NCBI GenBank assembly: GCA_036924085.1
Contig: JAVGWX010000019.1
Location: 22,358,293-22,422,292, forward strand
DNA: 64,000 nt
Direction of reading: 5' to 3'
DNA from: Ariolimax columbianus
Taxonomy: Eukaryota > Mollusca > Gastropoda > Stylommatophora > Arionidae
The notes under the pieces were generated by a model that saw only the letters and a list, made by a program, of their open reading frames with translations, did not search any database and had not been told where the DNA came from. This document shows positions 45,721 through 56,932 of the stretch, in pieces. A program made the position numbers and the translations under genes. Numbering within the stretch: position 1 is the stretch's first letter; the number at the start of each line of letters is the position of its first letter.

Positions 45721-45961
45721 TTCATCGATTCGCTTCTTAAAAAATGGATAACAGAACGCTGCTGCACTTTGGTGCATGGTAATAGTGAATCAGCCATCTT
45801 TTAACTGCATTTATGACGCCATGTTTTTCGTCTGCAGCGATGGCACGTGCAGTACACTCTTGACATCCCTAGAAACCATTTTAACAAGTTACAATACAAA
45901 GACACGGTTTTTATTATTTCTATCCCTCATTAAAGTTTTTCATGTGAAGCTACCTCGTGCT
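45721..45961. mobile_element. Solo arm of the MITE-like family
   Basis: It matches the right arm of 43000-43743 (gctgcactttggtgcatgg, cgatggcacgtgcagtacac, tcttgacatccctagaaacc, agctacctcgtgcta). I could not find an inverted partner nearby. Confidence 0.8.
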
Positions 45962-46157
45962 ACCGTTACATTTGATCAACACACTACACAAACTTAAGAC
46001 ATGCACAGTATGGTTTTTATCACTGAAACATCATCATGGGTTTTTGCAGTGGGACTACCTTCATATGTGTACACCATAATCCATGCAACACAAAATCTAG
46101 TATAAAGACACCTCCTCCCCTACAACTGTTTTTGCTATAAGACTACTAATTTGTTTG

Positions 46158-46524
46158 GTGGCTTGGCTTGGCTTCGTTCGTTCTCAATCTCCCTTTACCA
46201 AACCATGACACGGGCCTAAGTAGCAGAATGTAGTCTAGAGAACGGAATGCGTTGTGTCGTAGTTTACAGCTTGACTGCGATATTTGCATCTGTTGGTCCA
46301 ACACGTCCGACTTCAGCAAGCATTTTTTGAGTACCTGGTTAGTATTCCCTCTTCGATCCCTTCTCCTTAGACAGTCTGCTCTGTTGCAGCCTGTTATCCA
46401 GGATCACCGCGTGGAGGTGTAGAAGGATCTTTTTCAGCTCTGGTTCGCTGGCCCTGACGCTAGCAGTCAGCTTTGGGTCGCTGACCGCTGCAGCTCATGC
46501 GCTGTTCAGCATCTTAATCCCCAT
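46158..46524 (-). mobile_element. (GAA)-tailed SINE-like element, copy 6
   Basis: Full-length: tail side ggcttggcttggcttcgttc at 46161 and 5' end cagcatcttaatcccc at about 46508-46523. It is flanked by the imperfect 9-bp repeat atttgtttg / atttctttg (46149-46157, 46525-46533). Confidence 0.88.
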
Positions 46525-46533
46525 ATTTCTTTG

Positions 46534-47109
46534 CTCACCCCAACGTTATAAAACTGAAGATCCTAGCAGACCAAAGTTTCGATCCCCACAGCCTTATGTG
46601 TTAGCGATTATTTTGAACTACCTGTATTTATGACAAAAACATAACCTGGAACATTGAATTCTCGTTATTAAAAACAGTGTAAGAAATTTAAATATGTATA
46701 GTCAGATACGAAAACATACACGAATCCTACGTTACAACCAAAAGGTCTTCACAGGGATCAATAAATTTCAAAAACATATATGAGCTAGCGACTCAGAATA
46801 ATTTATTCGTGTATTTTTGCTGCACGTTGTCACCGATAACGGCTGGTTGGTTGTAAAGTATGTTTCGAGTTTGTTTTCGTTTTAACGCGATTTTAAGTTC
46901 AGTGTCGCAACAGCCTTACCTTATTTTCATTGTTATTAAATACAGCAAACAAAAGACACATCAACAAATTAACTACATACTCAATATTCTCTTTTGGAGG
47001 TAAATCAGTTTCGCTTTCACAACACCCTGAAAAACAAAAGGCCAGATTACCATTCTTTAGAATGCGATTTAATTTTTCTCATCAGAGATATCATGTTTGT
47101 CTGTTTTTT
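46534..47109. other. Nothing recognised
   Basis: AT-rich. The 88-residue frame at 46930-47196 runs into the tandem repeat and has no motif. Confidence 0.5.
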
Positions 47110-47672
47110 GTAATACAGTCATCTGATATTTGCGATCTGTGCCAGTGGTGTGATAATATACGTTCTTCAAATACATTACAATGTTGTATATTGTAGTATG
47201 GTCATGTGATATTTGCGATCTGTGTCAGTGTTGTGAAAATATACTTCATTCAAAGACATTACAATGTTGTATATTGTAGTATTGTCATGTGATATTTGCG
47301 ATCTGTGCCAGTGGTGTGAAAATATACTTCATTCAAAGACATTACAATGTTGTATATTGTAGTATGGTCATGTGATATTTGCGATATGTGTCAGTGGTGT
47401 GAAAATATACTTCATTCAAAGACATTACAATGTTGTATATTGTAGTATGGTCATGTGATATTTGCGATCTGTGTCAGTGGTGTGAAAATATACTTCATTC
47501 AAAGACATTACAATGTTGTATATTGTAGTATGGTCATGTGATATTTGCGATCTGTGCCAGTGGTGTGAAAATATACTTTATTCAAAGACATTACAATGTT
47601 GTACATTGTAGTATGGCCATGTGATATTTGCGATCTGTACCAGTGGTGTGATAATATACTTTATTCAAAGAA
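47110..47672. repeat. 83-bp tandem repeat, about 6.8 copies
   Basis: The unit begins cattacaatgttgtatattg and ends gaaaatatacttcattcaaaga. Copies alternate gtgccagtggtg and gtgtcagtggtg. Confidence 0.95.
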
Positions 47673-47871
47673 TGTATGTAGAGGAGCAGACTACACGACA
47701 TAAAATTATGTATGTGTTAATAAGAAATTCCGATCATCATTACAATATGCAAGAGAATGTAGTGGTACGGGCGTGACATGTGCTCCGGGAAGAAGAACAG
47801 TTCTGTCAATGAGATGGATTACAATTTGTCCAGCCAGTAACAATTATCAATCTCTTTGAATCGACAGATTC

Positions 47872-48185
47872 TTCTTCTTCTTCTTCTTCTTCTTCTTCTT
47901 CTTCTTCTTCTTCTTCTTCTTCTTCTTCTTCGTACGCAGTCAGACAGTAACCATTATTTTTTCGAAAAAAGCGGTGGTCATCCTGAGGCTGTCGCCACTG
48001 CCATAGAGCTTGTCTTGCAGTTCCACTGGTGATGGCCACATCTGCTCTCTCTGATCCTCGTATGTCGGACAGTTCTGCAGCAGATGTTCAGCGGTCATTT
48101 TACCAGTACCGCACGGGCATTCGTCGGTACCACCTATCTTCAATTTGTTCAATAGGTGGTACCTCAGTCTATTGTGGCCAGTGTG
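47872..48185 (-). mobile_element. 5'-truncated (GAA)-tailed LINE, long tail
   Basis: About 314 bp. The minus strand reads NKLKIGGTDECPCGTGKMT, AEHLLQNCPTYEDQREQM and TTAFFEKIMVTV then stop, and is followed by about 20 uninterrupted GAA units (plus 47870-47931). The 9-bp target duplication is gacagattc (47863-47871, 48186-48194). The long perfect tail suggests a young insertion. Confidence 0.93.
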
Positions 48186-48194
48186 GACAGATTC

Positions 48195-48740
48195 GAAATG
48201 ATTAATTGCATCTTTTGTGGAGATAATGATTAGCAGACTTGGATGAATTAGTGTATGTTTATCAAAACAATTGGGTGTACATACAATGACAACAATTGCA
48301 TTTCAATTCAAATGCTTTAAGCAACATAAAATTAGCTGCGCAGTTGATACAACCGTGGGGTCTAATGGTGACCGAAGGGTTGTGCTAACTGTTGCATAAT
48401 AGTGCCATTTTTACGATTGTACATAAAGGGCAACACAAACAATCAATAGATCTATCAAGACATTACGGAAATACAACCATGAACAAAAATAAACATAATA
48501 CGACGAGAAATTAAGCTGCGTACTGTAAAACCTGAAAATATCATGTCATTTCTTTCCAAAAGTCCTAAAATATAAAAGGAATTCGCCGATGTGCAAAATT
48601 CTTAACATCTATGGACTAAATAATATTAATATTTCAGCGTCATGGATATTGCAAAGCTGCATGTGAAAAATCATCAGAATATGACATGCAGTTTTGTAGA
48701 AAACTGCTTGGATCTTTTTTATGAATGAAAAGACGGACCA
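48195..48740. other. Nothing recognised
   Basis: AT-rich spacer upstream of the ORF at 48741. Confidence 0.5.
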
Positions 48741-49010
48741 TTGCTTGTTTTCTCGGGTACATTAGTTTATATGCATATCATATCGTCGGTGGTTACAAAC
48801 ATCGGTTTGATATTAACACAATTCCTATCAAGTTTGGTTTTTTTTGGCAGTTCATTGGCTTTCCGTTACACGCAAAAACGTATTCTCACAAAAATAAAAA
48901 AAATAAAAAACCAATCGGGAGAATTAGTCACAGAATTTCACATTTTTCAAGGATGTGGATTTACCACAACGGCCCTTGCCGTTATATTTCAAACTCCTCC
49001 ACAAAATTAA
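48741..49010 (+). CDS. Possible exon with two hydrophobic segments, unrecognised
   Basis: An 89-residue plus-strand frame without an ATG at its start reads GTLVYMHIISSVVTNIGLIL, TQFLSSLVFFGSSLAFRY and then TQKRILTKIKKIKNQ. That is, two hydrophobic stretches are followed by a basic loop. The upstream in-frame sequence is open for 10 codons before a tga. It could be a fragment of a small membrane protein, or chance in AT-rich DNA. Confidence 0.2.
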   Translation: MLVFSGTLVYMHIISSVVTNIGLILTQFLSSLVFFGSSLAFRYTQKRILTKIKKIKNQSGELVTEFHIFQGCGFTTTALAVIFQTPPQN

Positions 49011-49459
49011 TAAATCCAGACGTGCATGGATATGTATTATGGTTGCATGTATGGTTATAGATTTGTATTTGATTGTTTGTATGTAATGGGGGATACTTAT
49101 ACATGGGTACAAATTTCTATAAATCCGTGTTTTCGTGTAACCCTATTGAGCATTTCTTGTTTAGTCTTCTCTGCCCTACTTGGCATACCGTAATTGCTTT
49201 CTTTCATATATTCCAGCCCATGTCTCTGTCTACTAAACGACAGTCGACAGATTCGTATTTTGTGCCAAGTATAGGCTAACCTATGTTGTTGTATTCTGTT
49301 AGATGTTTTCATTATTGTTATTGATTTTTCATTGACGAAGAGCTTGTTGCCAACACGTAGATTCCGTTTTGTTTCTGAGACAGGTTGTTTTTTTTAGGTC
49401 ATTATCGTCAAGAAAAAGGGAATGCAAGAAAAAAAAGATGTAAAAAAAGAAAGAAATAT
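49011..49459. other. Nothing recognised
   Basis: AT-rich spacer with no motif. Confidence 0.5.
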
Positions 49460-50330
49460 GTCATAATAAGTTCTCTTCGGCCACATCTGTGACCAGCTGT
49501 TGCGGCACGGTTCCAGACCACGTCCAGAACGGAGGGCAAGGAGGCTATCTGATGGGGCCGTACTGTGCGGGAAGGGCCTAGTTGTTGTTGTTTGCGAATG
49601 TCCACAACGAGTAGGTTACTCTTTTATGCGCCCTGAAAAGGACGTTAAGTGGCTGATTGCAATAACTTTCCTCACATCCCTAGTGTGCTGATGAAGGTGG
49701 ACTGGGACCTCCAGGCGGTTGTGCTATGCTTGGTTTCATCTGCATGTAACTCAGTACTACGCATATCACATCTATCTCTCACCTTGTTAGCCAGGCTGTC
49801 ATGAAGAAGCCCGTTTCCAGGAAGGGCTACTAGGAAGCTAAGGTGAGGGTCTTGGCCAGTATGTTTTGTCTGACCCCGACTAACATGTCTGACGAGTATA
49901 TTTTGCTTGACCAGACATTAGTCTTCCTCCTCCTGGGAAGGCCTCTTCTGCGCCTCCAGTCAATCGGCTGAAGTATTTGGCACAGAGCAACTACCTGTGA
50001 AGTATCATGTGGCCCTGGGATGGTGGTGGGGAAAAGGTGGGCCTGTTCAAGCAGTATAACATGACACTACAATGAAAATTGGCGGCGGTCCAGTATTTCT
50101 TAGATTGGGAGGATGCCTGTTTTATCAGATACCTCCACGCTGCAATGTAGACATGCCGTCTAATGCACATAATACGCCGTTGGCTGCTCTTGTGGAATGC
50201 CACTAATCTTGATATGTCGTGTTTGAGTAATGTTCAGGTTTTGGAGCCTTAAAGCAGGACTGGGACTACGCAAGACTGGTACATGCGGATTGTTGTGATA
50301 AGAGAGTTCTTGCCGTTACATTGAATAGGA
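49460..50330 (-). pseudogene. Second copy of the LINE seen at 27161-28513 (3' part)
   Basis: Plus-strand matches to 27230-27690 in the same order: cacatctgtgacc...agctgt, gggaaggcctcttctgcgcctccagtc, agtatcatgtggccctggga, gcctgttttatcagatacctcc, ttgatatgtcgtgtttgagtaa and aaagcaggactgggactacgcaagactggta. Coding is eroded beyond one readable frame. Confidence 0.75.
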
Positions 50331-50452
50331 AAGGGATATGTAAATACATATATTTCATTTACAAATACATTCTTCATGTCCATTTTGTGTGACTCTTACT
50401 GGGTAGGAAAAACTATAGCTGCAACATCTCGTATGTCATTAATTAATATGGG

Positions 50453-50660
50453 AACGGCGTGGGCTAGTGGTTAAGTGACACGGCTCACAAACCGAAGGTG
50501 CTAAGTTCAATCCCCATCACAGCACCCGCCGTTACCCTGGGAAAGCAAACCTTTAGAAAATGCATGCCGAAGTCGGATGCACTAGGCTGTCAGGTGCAAA
50601 ACAAAAACACAGTGCAACGCACACCGCCTTGTGGAATAGAGAAATAAGGCGAACGAAAAA
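50453..50660 (+). mobile_element. tRNA-derived SINE, family C, copy 2
   Basis: Head gcgtgggctagtggttaagt (A box) and ctaagttcaatccccatcac (B box). The body gggaaagcaaacctttagaa and the end aaataaggcgaacgaaaaaaa match the minus copy at 37931-38169. Confidence 0.88.
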
Positions 50661-51963
50661 AATATATATATTGACGAAAGAGATTTGTGCATGAAATTAG
50701 CAGACTCCTCATGTAAATTTCTACCAAAACAGCCACTGAAAGAACAATTAACAGAGAACACACAGCATGTTTTGGCATCAACTTCAGTGGTAGCTCTCTC
50801 TATGTTTGGTAGCGAAAAGGATAAACAACAAGAAGCGAATGCATACATTTTGATACATACCACGTAAACAGCAAATCCCTAACACCAATATCACTGGAAT
50901 CATAACGCAAATGGCGACAACTGTAAGCGACATGTTGCTATGAATTGTGTCCAATTAGTTCATCTGTGTAAAGAATCATTATATTGTAACAGTGACATGT
51001 GTCATTGTCATATACGCCAGATCCGTGTTGAAGACAGTGCCATGTGTGTATCATAGTATGTGAAATGACATTTATAAAGCAAAGGAGTGAGCTGAGACAA
51101 TGTAATATTTATGTAATATTTATGTAATATTTATGTAATATTTTAGCACAGGTGGAAGAGGTCAGTCATAGGCCAGCCACGGTCGGGATTCTTCGTCATA
51201 GGCGGGCCGAGTCTTACATTTAGTTATTATCCACGGTTTGGACGGAAGTCCACAAGTTAAGACGGATGTTCAAGATGATGAAGAGGGGCTAGATACTTAA
51301 AGGATTCGGGGCACAGCTAGCGTATCATCAATGTTGTTCATGCTTGTTGTTGCCAGAATTTGGTAAAGGGTAGCATTACACCCATTGCTGTAGTAGCTAT
51401 AGACGACATAAGCAAGTTGGGTAGTGGGTTTCTGTGACATATGATTTGATGACAAGCTGTCACATTGAGATTGACCATGTGACAAGATAGCTAGAGAAAT
51501 TAATGGTAGCGCCAGAAAGAAGGAACTTGACAGATTGACAAGCGGTCCAGGTGGTACAGTGATTCAAGCAGCTCGCTGGTGAACGAGATGGGGACAGAAC
51601 TTCCTGGTGACCGTCGGCCATGTTGGATAGGGAGCAGCATAGAGGACCAATAAAGATGCAGAATTCACTTCAAACAGATCTGACAGAATGGCTATCCCAC
51701 TATGTTCTTTTGGGAATTGAACTTTTTTCAAATGGAATGAAGGGTGGTACTTTTCCAGTAACTCAAGTGAGAGGAAGTTGTATACGTTTTCCTTGTGAGA
51801 CTTGTCAATTGTTGATTTCACGGAAATTAGTTCTTGATGATCCGTTGATATGATAGCTAACTAAGGTGTATGTAGGACACCAATAGGGCAATCTCGTAGA
51901 CTCTGTCGGACGCTGTCACTATAAAATTAGACAACTATCTCGAACGTTTACTGTTCGAAATTA
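50661..51963. other. Nothing recognised, one 11-bp repeat
   Basis: The stretch 51102-51146 has the 11-bp unit taatatttatg four times. The other frames (50685, 51620 plus; 51297, 51564 minus) have no motif. Confidence 0.5.
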
Positions 51964-52884
51964 CAAGAGGTTTGTCATAAGTCTTTACCCTGACCATGAA
52001 GGAGTAGGAGGAGAAAGGTGAAATTCGGCACAGTGCTAATTCCTTCTCATTGTAGCCACCACCTGAATCTATACATTTCTGCGTGCCCTTAAAAAGACCT
52101 TCAGAATAAAGTAACCTATTTTTCAAATTAAACCAGTTATCGCAAGCCTGTTTGACATCTTCATTACTGTCAAATTGGTTTCCTAATTGATTTTTTTATT
52201 TTGGGAAATGAAAAAATCTGGGTCATAATGGTGAACCCAAGTCTCATCTACTGTCACCATGGTCGGCAACATGTTTTTTGAGCAACCGGCCACAGCAATC
52301 AACCCTCCTTTGTTTATGTTCTCATATCAGCAGACGCGGGACCCAGCGCGTACACACTTTTCTCATGTTTAAGTCTGTTGTGTAAACTTCTAAAAATTGT
52401 ACTTTCATTTAGTTTTGCTGACCTAGATATATCTGCAATTGTCATTTTCCTATCCTGGTCAATGATTTTCTTCACTCTTGCAGCATTTTCATCGCTGCAC
52501 TCTGAGGATGGTCTTCCTGATCTTGGAATATCAGCAACATGGGAACGGCTACTGCCTACTCCAGTTTTTTTTACAGAAGCATACGAAGGACAGAATTCCT
52601 CAAAACTCCCAGTGTATTTCTGTAGATGTTTTTCCCTGCAACATCAAGAATTTTATCACAGTCCTGGCCTCTGATTTCTCCATTGTTCTGACAAACCGTT
52701 AGAGCAGCAGATCCAGTCAATAAGGTATGTTGCGCCATGCTCAATACCGGGTAAACCCGTCGAGGAGGGAAATTCATACTTCTCAACTCCAGTACAAATT
52801 GAATGAGCTACATATGTGTCAAATTTCAACTTTTGTCTCCTACTATTTCCTAGTCAGAGAAAAAGACTTATGACAAGCCCCTTG
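51964..52884 (-). mobile_element. mariner-like transposon, internally deleted
   Basis: Terminal inverted repeats of about 47 bp (left caagaggtttgtcataagtc at 51964; right, inverted, caaggggcttgtcataagtc) are flanked by ta on both sides (51962-51963, 52885-52886). The 921-bp copy is shorter than the usual 1.3 kb. Confidence 0.92.
51990..52800 (-). pseudogene. mariner transposase remnant
   Basis: The minus strand reads, over several frames, SGRPSSECSDENAARVKKII and MTIADISRSAKLNESTIFRSL (N-terminal helix-turn-helix region), MLPTMVTVDETWVHHYDPDF (the block with the first catalytic Asp, usually VTGDETW) and then jumps to NQFDSNEDVKQACDNWF and LFKGTQKCIDSGGGYNEK (the C-terminus). The segment carrying the second and third catalytic acidic residues is deleted. 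A cut-and-paste enzyme of the Tc1/mariner class, inactive here. Confidence 0.88.
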
Positions 52885-52929
52885 TAGTCAGCGGGGCCGG
52901 GCAGAGCTCCCTAACAAATGTCTAGTGTT

Positions 52930-53165
52930 TGTACTAGTGATGGCCACAGGTGCTTTCTCTGGTCCTCTTATGTCGAGCAATTTTGTCCATGTATCTAGCC
53001 TTAATCAATCATTTGTACTATCCGTAGGTCACACTTGAATCTGGTTGTGGTAACCTTTCATCTCCTTTTTGCCAGTCTGCCTGCTCCTTGTTGCCTAGAA
53101 TGTTACGGTGAGATGGGCCCACTTTACTACGACTCTTGTTACCAACGCCTTTCTTATTTACCCCG
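52930..53165 (-). pseudogene. Eroded 3' fragment of the (GAA)-tailed LINE
   Basis: The plus-strand text (ggccacaggtgctttctctg, tccatgtatctagccttaat, cctttttgccagtctgcctg, ctccttgttgcctagaatgtt) matches 61388-61790 of the full copy with an internal deletion. It begins about 45 bp from the mariner. Confidence 0.75.
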
Positions 53166-53384
53166 TTTCTGGCATTTGAAGCTGACTTTTATGGGTTGTA
53201 GTATTTGCTCACGAACCATATCAATAAGACAATATAGGTACCAAGGTGGAGCCATTTACATATTTTGATGTAAGCTTCCTACAAGAAGGCCAACTGAAAT
53301 GGTGGCCCTATGCTGCTACTGTAGTACAAAGACACACATAATGATGATATTATATTCAACACAAATGTAAAAGCACATTGCCTG
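53166..53384. other. Nothing recognised
   Basis: Short spacer between two LINE fragments. Confidence 0.5.
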
Positions 53385-53835
53385 GTGTGGTCTCAACAAG
53401 CTTCCTTTGCTTTGGGATTACAAGATGCAAAAATCAAGAACATCATCAGAAATCAGTATATACACCAATGGAGAGAAGACAGAAACATAAGCAGTACACC
53501 AGACCCAATTAACCAACTCAAAAGAAATCAACAAACTACCTTATTTCGCCTGAGAACTGGACACTGCAGACTACTAGAACATCTTTACCGACTGAAGATC
53601 TCACACACCGATGAGTGCACATGTGGAACAGGATGCCAGAACCCTGAGCATATTCTAAAGGAATGCCCAATCTATAGGGAAATGAGATGCCAGACCTGGC
53701 CAGAGGGTGCGGATCTGAGACAAAAAGCTGTGGGGCAGCCGCTCCGATCTGGTGAAGACTACAGACTTCATCATGGCGACTGGCCTGCCGATATAGCATG
53801 ACCAGAAGATCCTGAACACAAAGAAGAAGAAGACA
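53385..53835 (+). mobile_element. 5'-truncated BS-like LINE, subfamily 3, with (GAA) end
   Basis: A 138-residue open frame (53388-53801) reads IRNQYIHQWREDRN, LFRLRTGHCRLLEHLYRLK, HTDECTCGTGCQNPEHIL and KECPIYREMRCQTWP, ending just before an aaagaagaagaaga tail. This C-terminal domain (C.CG....EHIL..CP) is intact and, among the copies in the window, closest to that of 16914-18925. The first residues may be flanking sequence. Confidence 0.88.
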
Positions 53836-53867
53836 AGATGCAAAACGATGAGGACAAACATATTTCA

Positions 53868-53975
53868 ATGGACTTGAGGTTATGTTCTTGCCTCGGGTAC
53901 CATAGGTTGCGGGTTCGAATCACGGTGGAGACCGTAATTTTTCTCACGTGGATTTCTCACGGAATCCACTATATT
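53868..53975 (+). mobile_element. tRNA-derived SINE, family A, copy 2 (head only)
   Basis: gttcttgcctcgggtaccat, then gcgggttcgaatcacggtgg (B box), then gtaatttttctcacgtggat. The body seen in copies 1 and 3 is lost and replaced by a 51-bp tandem repeat. Confidence 0.75.
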
Positions 53976-53997
53976 CACAATAGAATTAAAAGAAGCC

Positions 53998-54235
53998 GTC
54001 ATACTAAAGAAACCATAAACAACAAGCACATGGAAAGACGGCCACGTCCTATAGAAACTATGCACCACAAGCAAATGGAAGGAAGGAATCGTCCTATAGA
54101 AACTATATACAACAAGCAAATGAAGGGAAGACCTCGTCACATAGAAATTATACACCAAAAGCAAATAAAGGAAAGGTATCGTCCTATATAAATTATACAC
54201 CACAAGCAAATGGACGGAATACCTTGTCATATAGA
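53998..54235. repeat. 51-bp tandem repeat, about 4.5 copies
   Basis: The unit contains catagaaactatacaccac and aagcaaatgg plus aaggaa.acctcgtc. It lies directly after the SINE head. A diverged relative is at 56420-56560. Confidence 0.85.
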
Positions 54236-54826
54236 AACAAATAAAGTCACAAGGGAAAACTAAAAGACGTTAAAAACTAAAAATACATAAGAAAACGAAG
54301 AGGAGTGGTTAAGGACATCATCATCATTAATATCATCATCATCAACATCACCATCTAAGATGTGATCCATGAACGTTCTCCAATCCTATATCCATATCCA
54401 AGGTCCCCACCATGGGGACAGACCAGAATATCAAGGCCAGAATATCAACACTTTCACTGCTGCAAAACGCAGCGTAACCAGAACATCACACCCCTACATG
54501 GCAGCAAAGGTTTTAGATCTCTATGTCCTCTTTCCACTTCTGCCCTAATTAGCGCTCCTGTCCCATCCAAAGCAAGGACTGAGAGTTCAACACTAGGACA
54601 GGCATGACCCCATTGCTAAAATCGTTGCCTCGATCTTCAAGCCCATACTGCTTGCTATATATGCCCCGCTGCTCAGTAGCAACAAATCTTCTCGTTCTAG
54701 TAGAAAAAACCCAACATGATTTTTCATAGCGCAATACAGGCAGCAAAAGGCAAAGGCCGCCGTCCATCGTAGACGATGGTAGCATCATTTATTTTGCTAG
54801 CACTATTTTTGGTAAGGATTAAATGC
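54236..54826. other. Nothing recognised, short (atc)n run
   Basis: The run (atc/cat)n lies at 54319-54358. Confidence 0.5.
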
Positions 54827-55020
54827 GCTACTTTTTATTATCACTCTCTCGTCTCGAGCCGCCCGACCCCAGTGGCAAGTCAAGGACAAGCCGACTAGGC
54901 GGCGACTACGAGATGCAGGGGACTCCGCATCAAGCACCCGTGAAAAAGATGGCGTCGAAGTCCGGAGTCGAAACCACACCACCTGATCACGAGGCCGACG
55001 GCTTAACCACTTCGCCATTA
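54827..55020 (-). mobile_element. tRNA-derived SINE-like element, family D
   Basis: On the minus strand aatggcgaagtggttaagcc and gtcggcctcgtgatcaggtg resemble the 5' half of a class II tRNA (Leu/Ser type). They are followed by gtttcgactccggacttcg as a B box. The remaining 110 bp is GC-rich and ends at the (plus) tttttattatcactctctcg. Confidence 0.6.
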
Positions 55021-55030
55021 AATCCTCGCA

Positions 55031-55168
55031 ATACAGATTCCATATATATATATATATATGGCATCATTTTTCAGAACATTATGACTAACAAGTTCAATAA
55101 GCTCTGTCCACTTTCCCATTGCACTAATCTGCATTTCCTGCCAAGAATTATGGTTACTGTATGGTGGC

Positions 55169-55202
<34 letters not shown>

Positions 55203-55240
55203 CTAGTTAGTTAGTTAGTTAGTTAGCTAGCTAGTTAGTG
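55031..55240. repeat. (ta)n and (ttag)n microsatellites
   Basis: (ta)8-like tract at 55042-55060; (gttagtta)n with gctag variants at 55165-55238. Confidence 0.92.
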
Positions 55241-55547
55241 TTGTTAGTTTGAATATGAAATCCATGTAATGTAGCAAAGTTTTGAGACATTTACTTCATT
55301 TTTGTTTATATGAAAGGCTAAAATGTCGGCTGATCAAACTTATTCTTACAGGTTACAGGGTTTATCAACAAATCCCTTAAAAGGATTATGGGCACGCAAA
55401 GGTTCGACAGGGTTACAATCTAAAGCTTTTAGTAGTGAATAGGAAAGTAAAACATGAAACAGGAAATGTTATGAACAAGATGCAGATGATTAGACTACAC
55501 AGTGTGAACTTCCCTCCCAAGACAGTACCACAATTTACAATAGTACT
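55241..55547. other. Nothing recognised
   Basis: AT-rich spacer with no motif. Confidence 0.5.
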
Positions 55548-55945
55548 CTTAGGCGACCAGGACCCGTCGTGTCGAATGATGATATCCATGACCACGTCAG
55601 TTGGACGCGTCAGAGGCGGCTTTCAGTTCTGTTGGGGAGGAGGACGATCTGTTATTGTCAGGTTTTGCGAGGCCGACTCTGCGGACGTCTACAGTCTGAG
55701 CACGGTCTCTTCCCGTCCCTCGTCTCACGGCATGCGGGAGCATCTCGTGGGCTGGGACTACGCGGGGGAGGTCGGCAACGTAACCGAGGAGGGAGAAGCG
55801 ACGGCGATCAATCGTTTAGATAATGTTTGCAAGTTGAGTACTCCGAACTATACACTGTTGAAAATCCGGTCCTGACAGTCGATCCTGAGGATGCAGATCT
55901 GGTTCCGCGGGTGGAAAGCCTCAAGGCGCTGCCGGTTCCAGTGTA
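55548..55945 (-). mobile_element. 3' end of the LINE family at 27161-28513, third copy
   Basis: Plus-strand matches to 27188-27570: cttaggcgaccaggacccgt, atgatatccatgaccacgt, ttggggaggaggacgatctg, gtttttgcgaggc-like and ggtggaaagcctcaagg. It is GC-rich compared with its surroundings. The open frames here are not conserved. Confidence 0.6.
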
Positions 55946-56574
55946 TACAGTATTACTAAACAATTTATTATCTGGAAAGAGCTGTATAATATAGTACATG
56001 ACCTGTCAGCTTGAAGAGAGTTTGTTGATGGCCCATGCTTCCCAGGATGATACCGGCAGCAAAGAAGAGGAATGTGAAGCCTCATGGCATGATATGCTAT
56101 CGTTCAAGAAGGGTTAGATACTTTAGTGTGCAAGGTCACAACATGTTTATGAGATGCGGTGACCAGTCATCTATACTATGTACCCATTTACAGCTAGATC
56201 GACCGATGTTGACCACTTGCTCTACAATATTCTAATCAGACGTTAAAGGTAAAAATATGAAACATTGAACAAATTAGTGTATATGTCTCATCCAGAACAC
56301 ACGAGCCTGTGTGTTACTGGGACCAGCAACGTGATAGCACCAGTGACATCTGACAGACTTCTCGTAAATAATGGCTAACGAGTGTTGAGCAAGCTGTTGT
56401 CTACATTATCTTGTAAAAACACACAGCACAGGCAATTGGAAAGAATACTTCATCCTTTATCAACTTTAGTCACAACCAAGTGAAAAGAAGACCACTCCCT
56501 TTAGAAACTAGTCACAATAAAAGGGAATAAAGACCCCATCCTAAAGAAAGTATAATTTCTCAATAACGTTATGT
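55946..56574. other. Mostly unrecognised; diverged 51-bp repeat at 56420-56560
   Basis: The part 56420-56560 has three spaced units resembling the 53998-54235 repeat (cacaaccaagtgaaaagaag, accactccctttagaaacta). Confidence 0.45.
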
Positions 56575-56700
56575 AGCAGGTCTTTTTGTGCCGGCATTGG
56601 CATGTTCAGCCACATGCGCACCCACACCCAACAGGGAAATCTGTGACAAGGATGATGTCGACGGTCCTCATCGACAACGATGGACAGCTATTATATGATT
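56575..56700 (+). pseudogene. LINE C-terminal zinc-finger fragment
   Basis: The reading AGIGMFSHMRTHTQ matches the second half of the C2H2 finger at the C-terminus of RTE/CR1-like LINEs (compare SQIGLVSHLRTH at 20.58 kb). It is followed by a Ser/Asp-rich end. Only about 40 codons. Confidence 0.5.
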
Positions 56701-56729
56701 TCTTTCAGTTTTACCCCATTTTCACATAA

Positions 56730-56932
56730 ACAAAATGGAAACAAACGCTGCTTCTCTTCAGTGTAGATTGTGAGACGGCCATTTTTGAATTGCAATTATG
56801 ACGTTATGTTACTCGTCTGCACCGCGATGGCACCATAAGCAAACATATTACCAAGTTACAATACAAAGGCATGGTTTTTCAATTGTATTTTCTACTCTCA
56901 ATGTTTTAATTTGAAGCCCTCTCGTATAATGG
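56730..56932. mobile_element. Solo arm of the MITE-like family, second
   Basis: Matches ttgcaattatgacgttatgt, actcgtctgcaccgcgatgg, aagttacaatacaaaggcat and ends gaagccctctcgtata. Confidence 0.8.

Noticed and set aside
47806..48039. Poly-glutamate protein
   Set aside because: It is the (GAA)n tail of a LINE insertion read in a shifted frame; the LINE's own frame ends before the tail.
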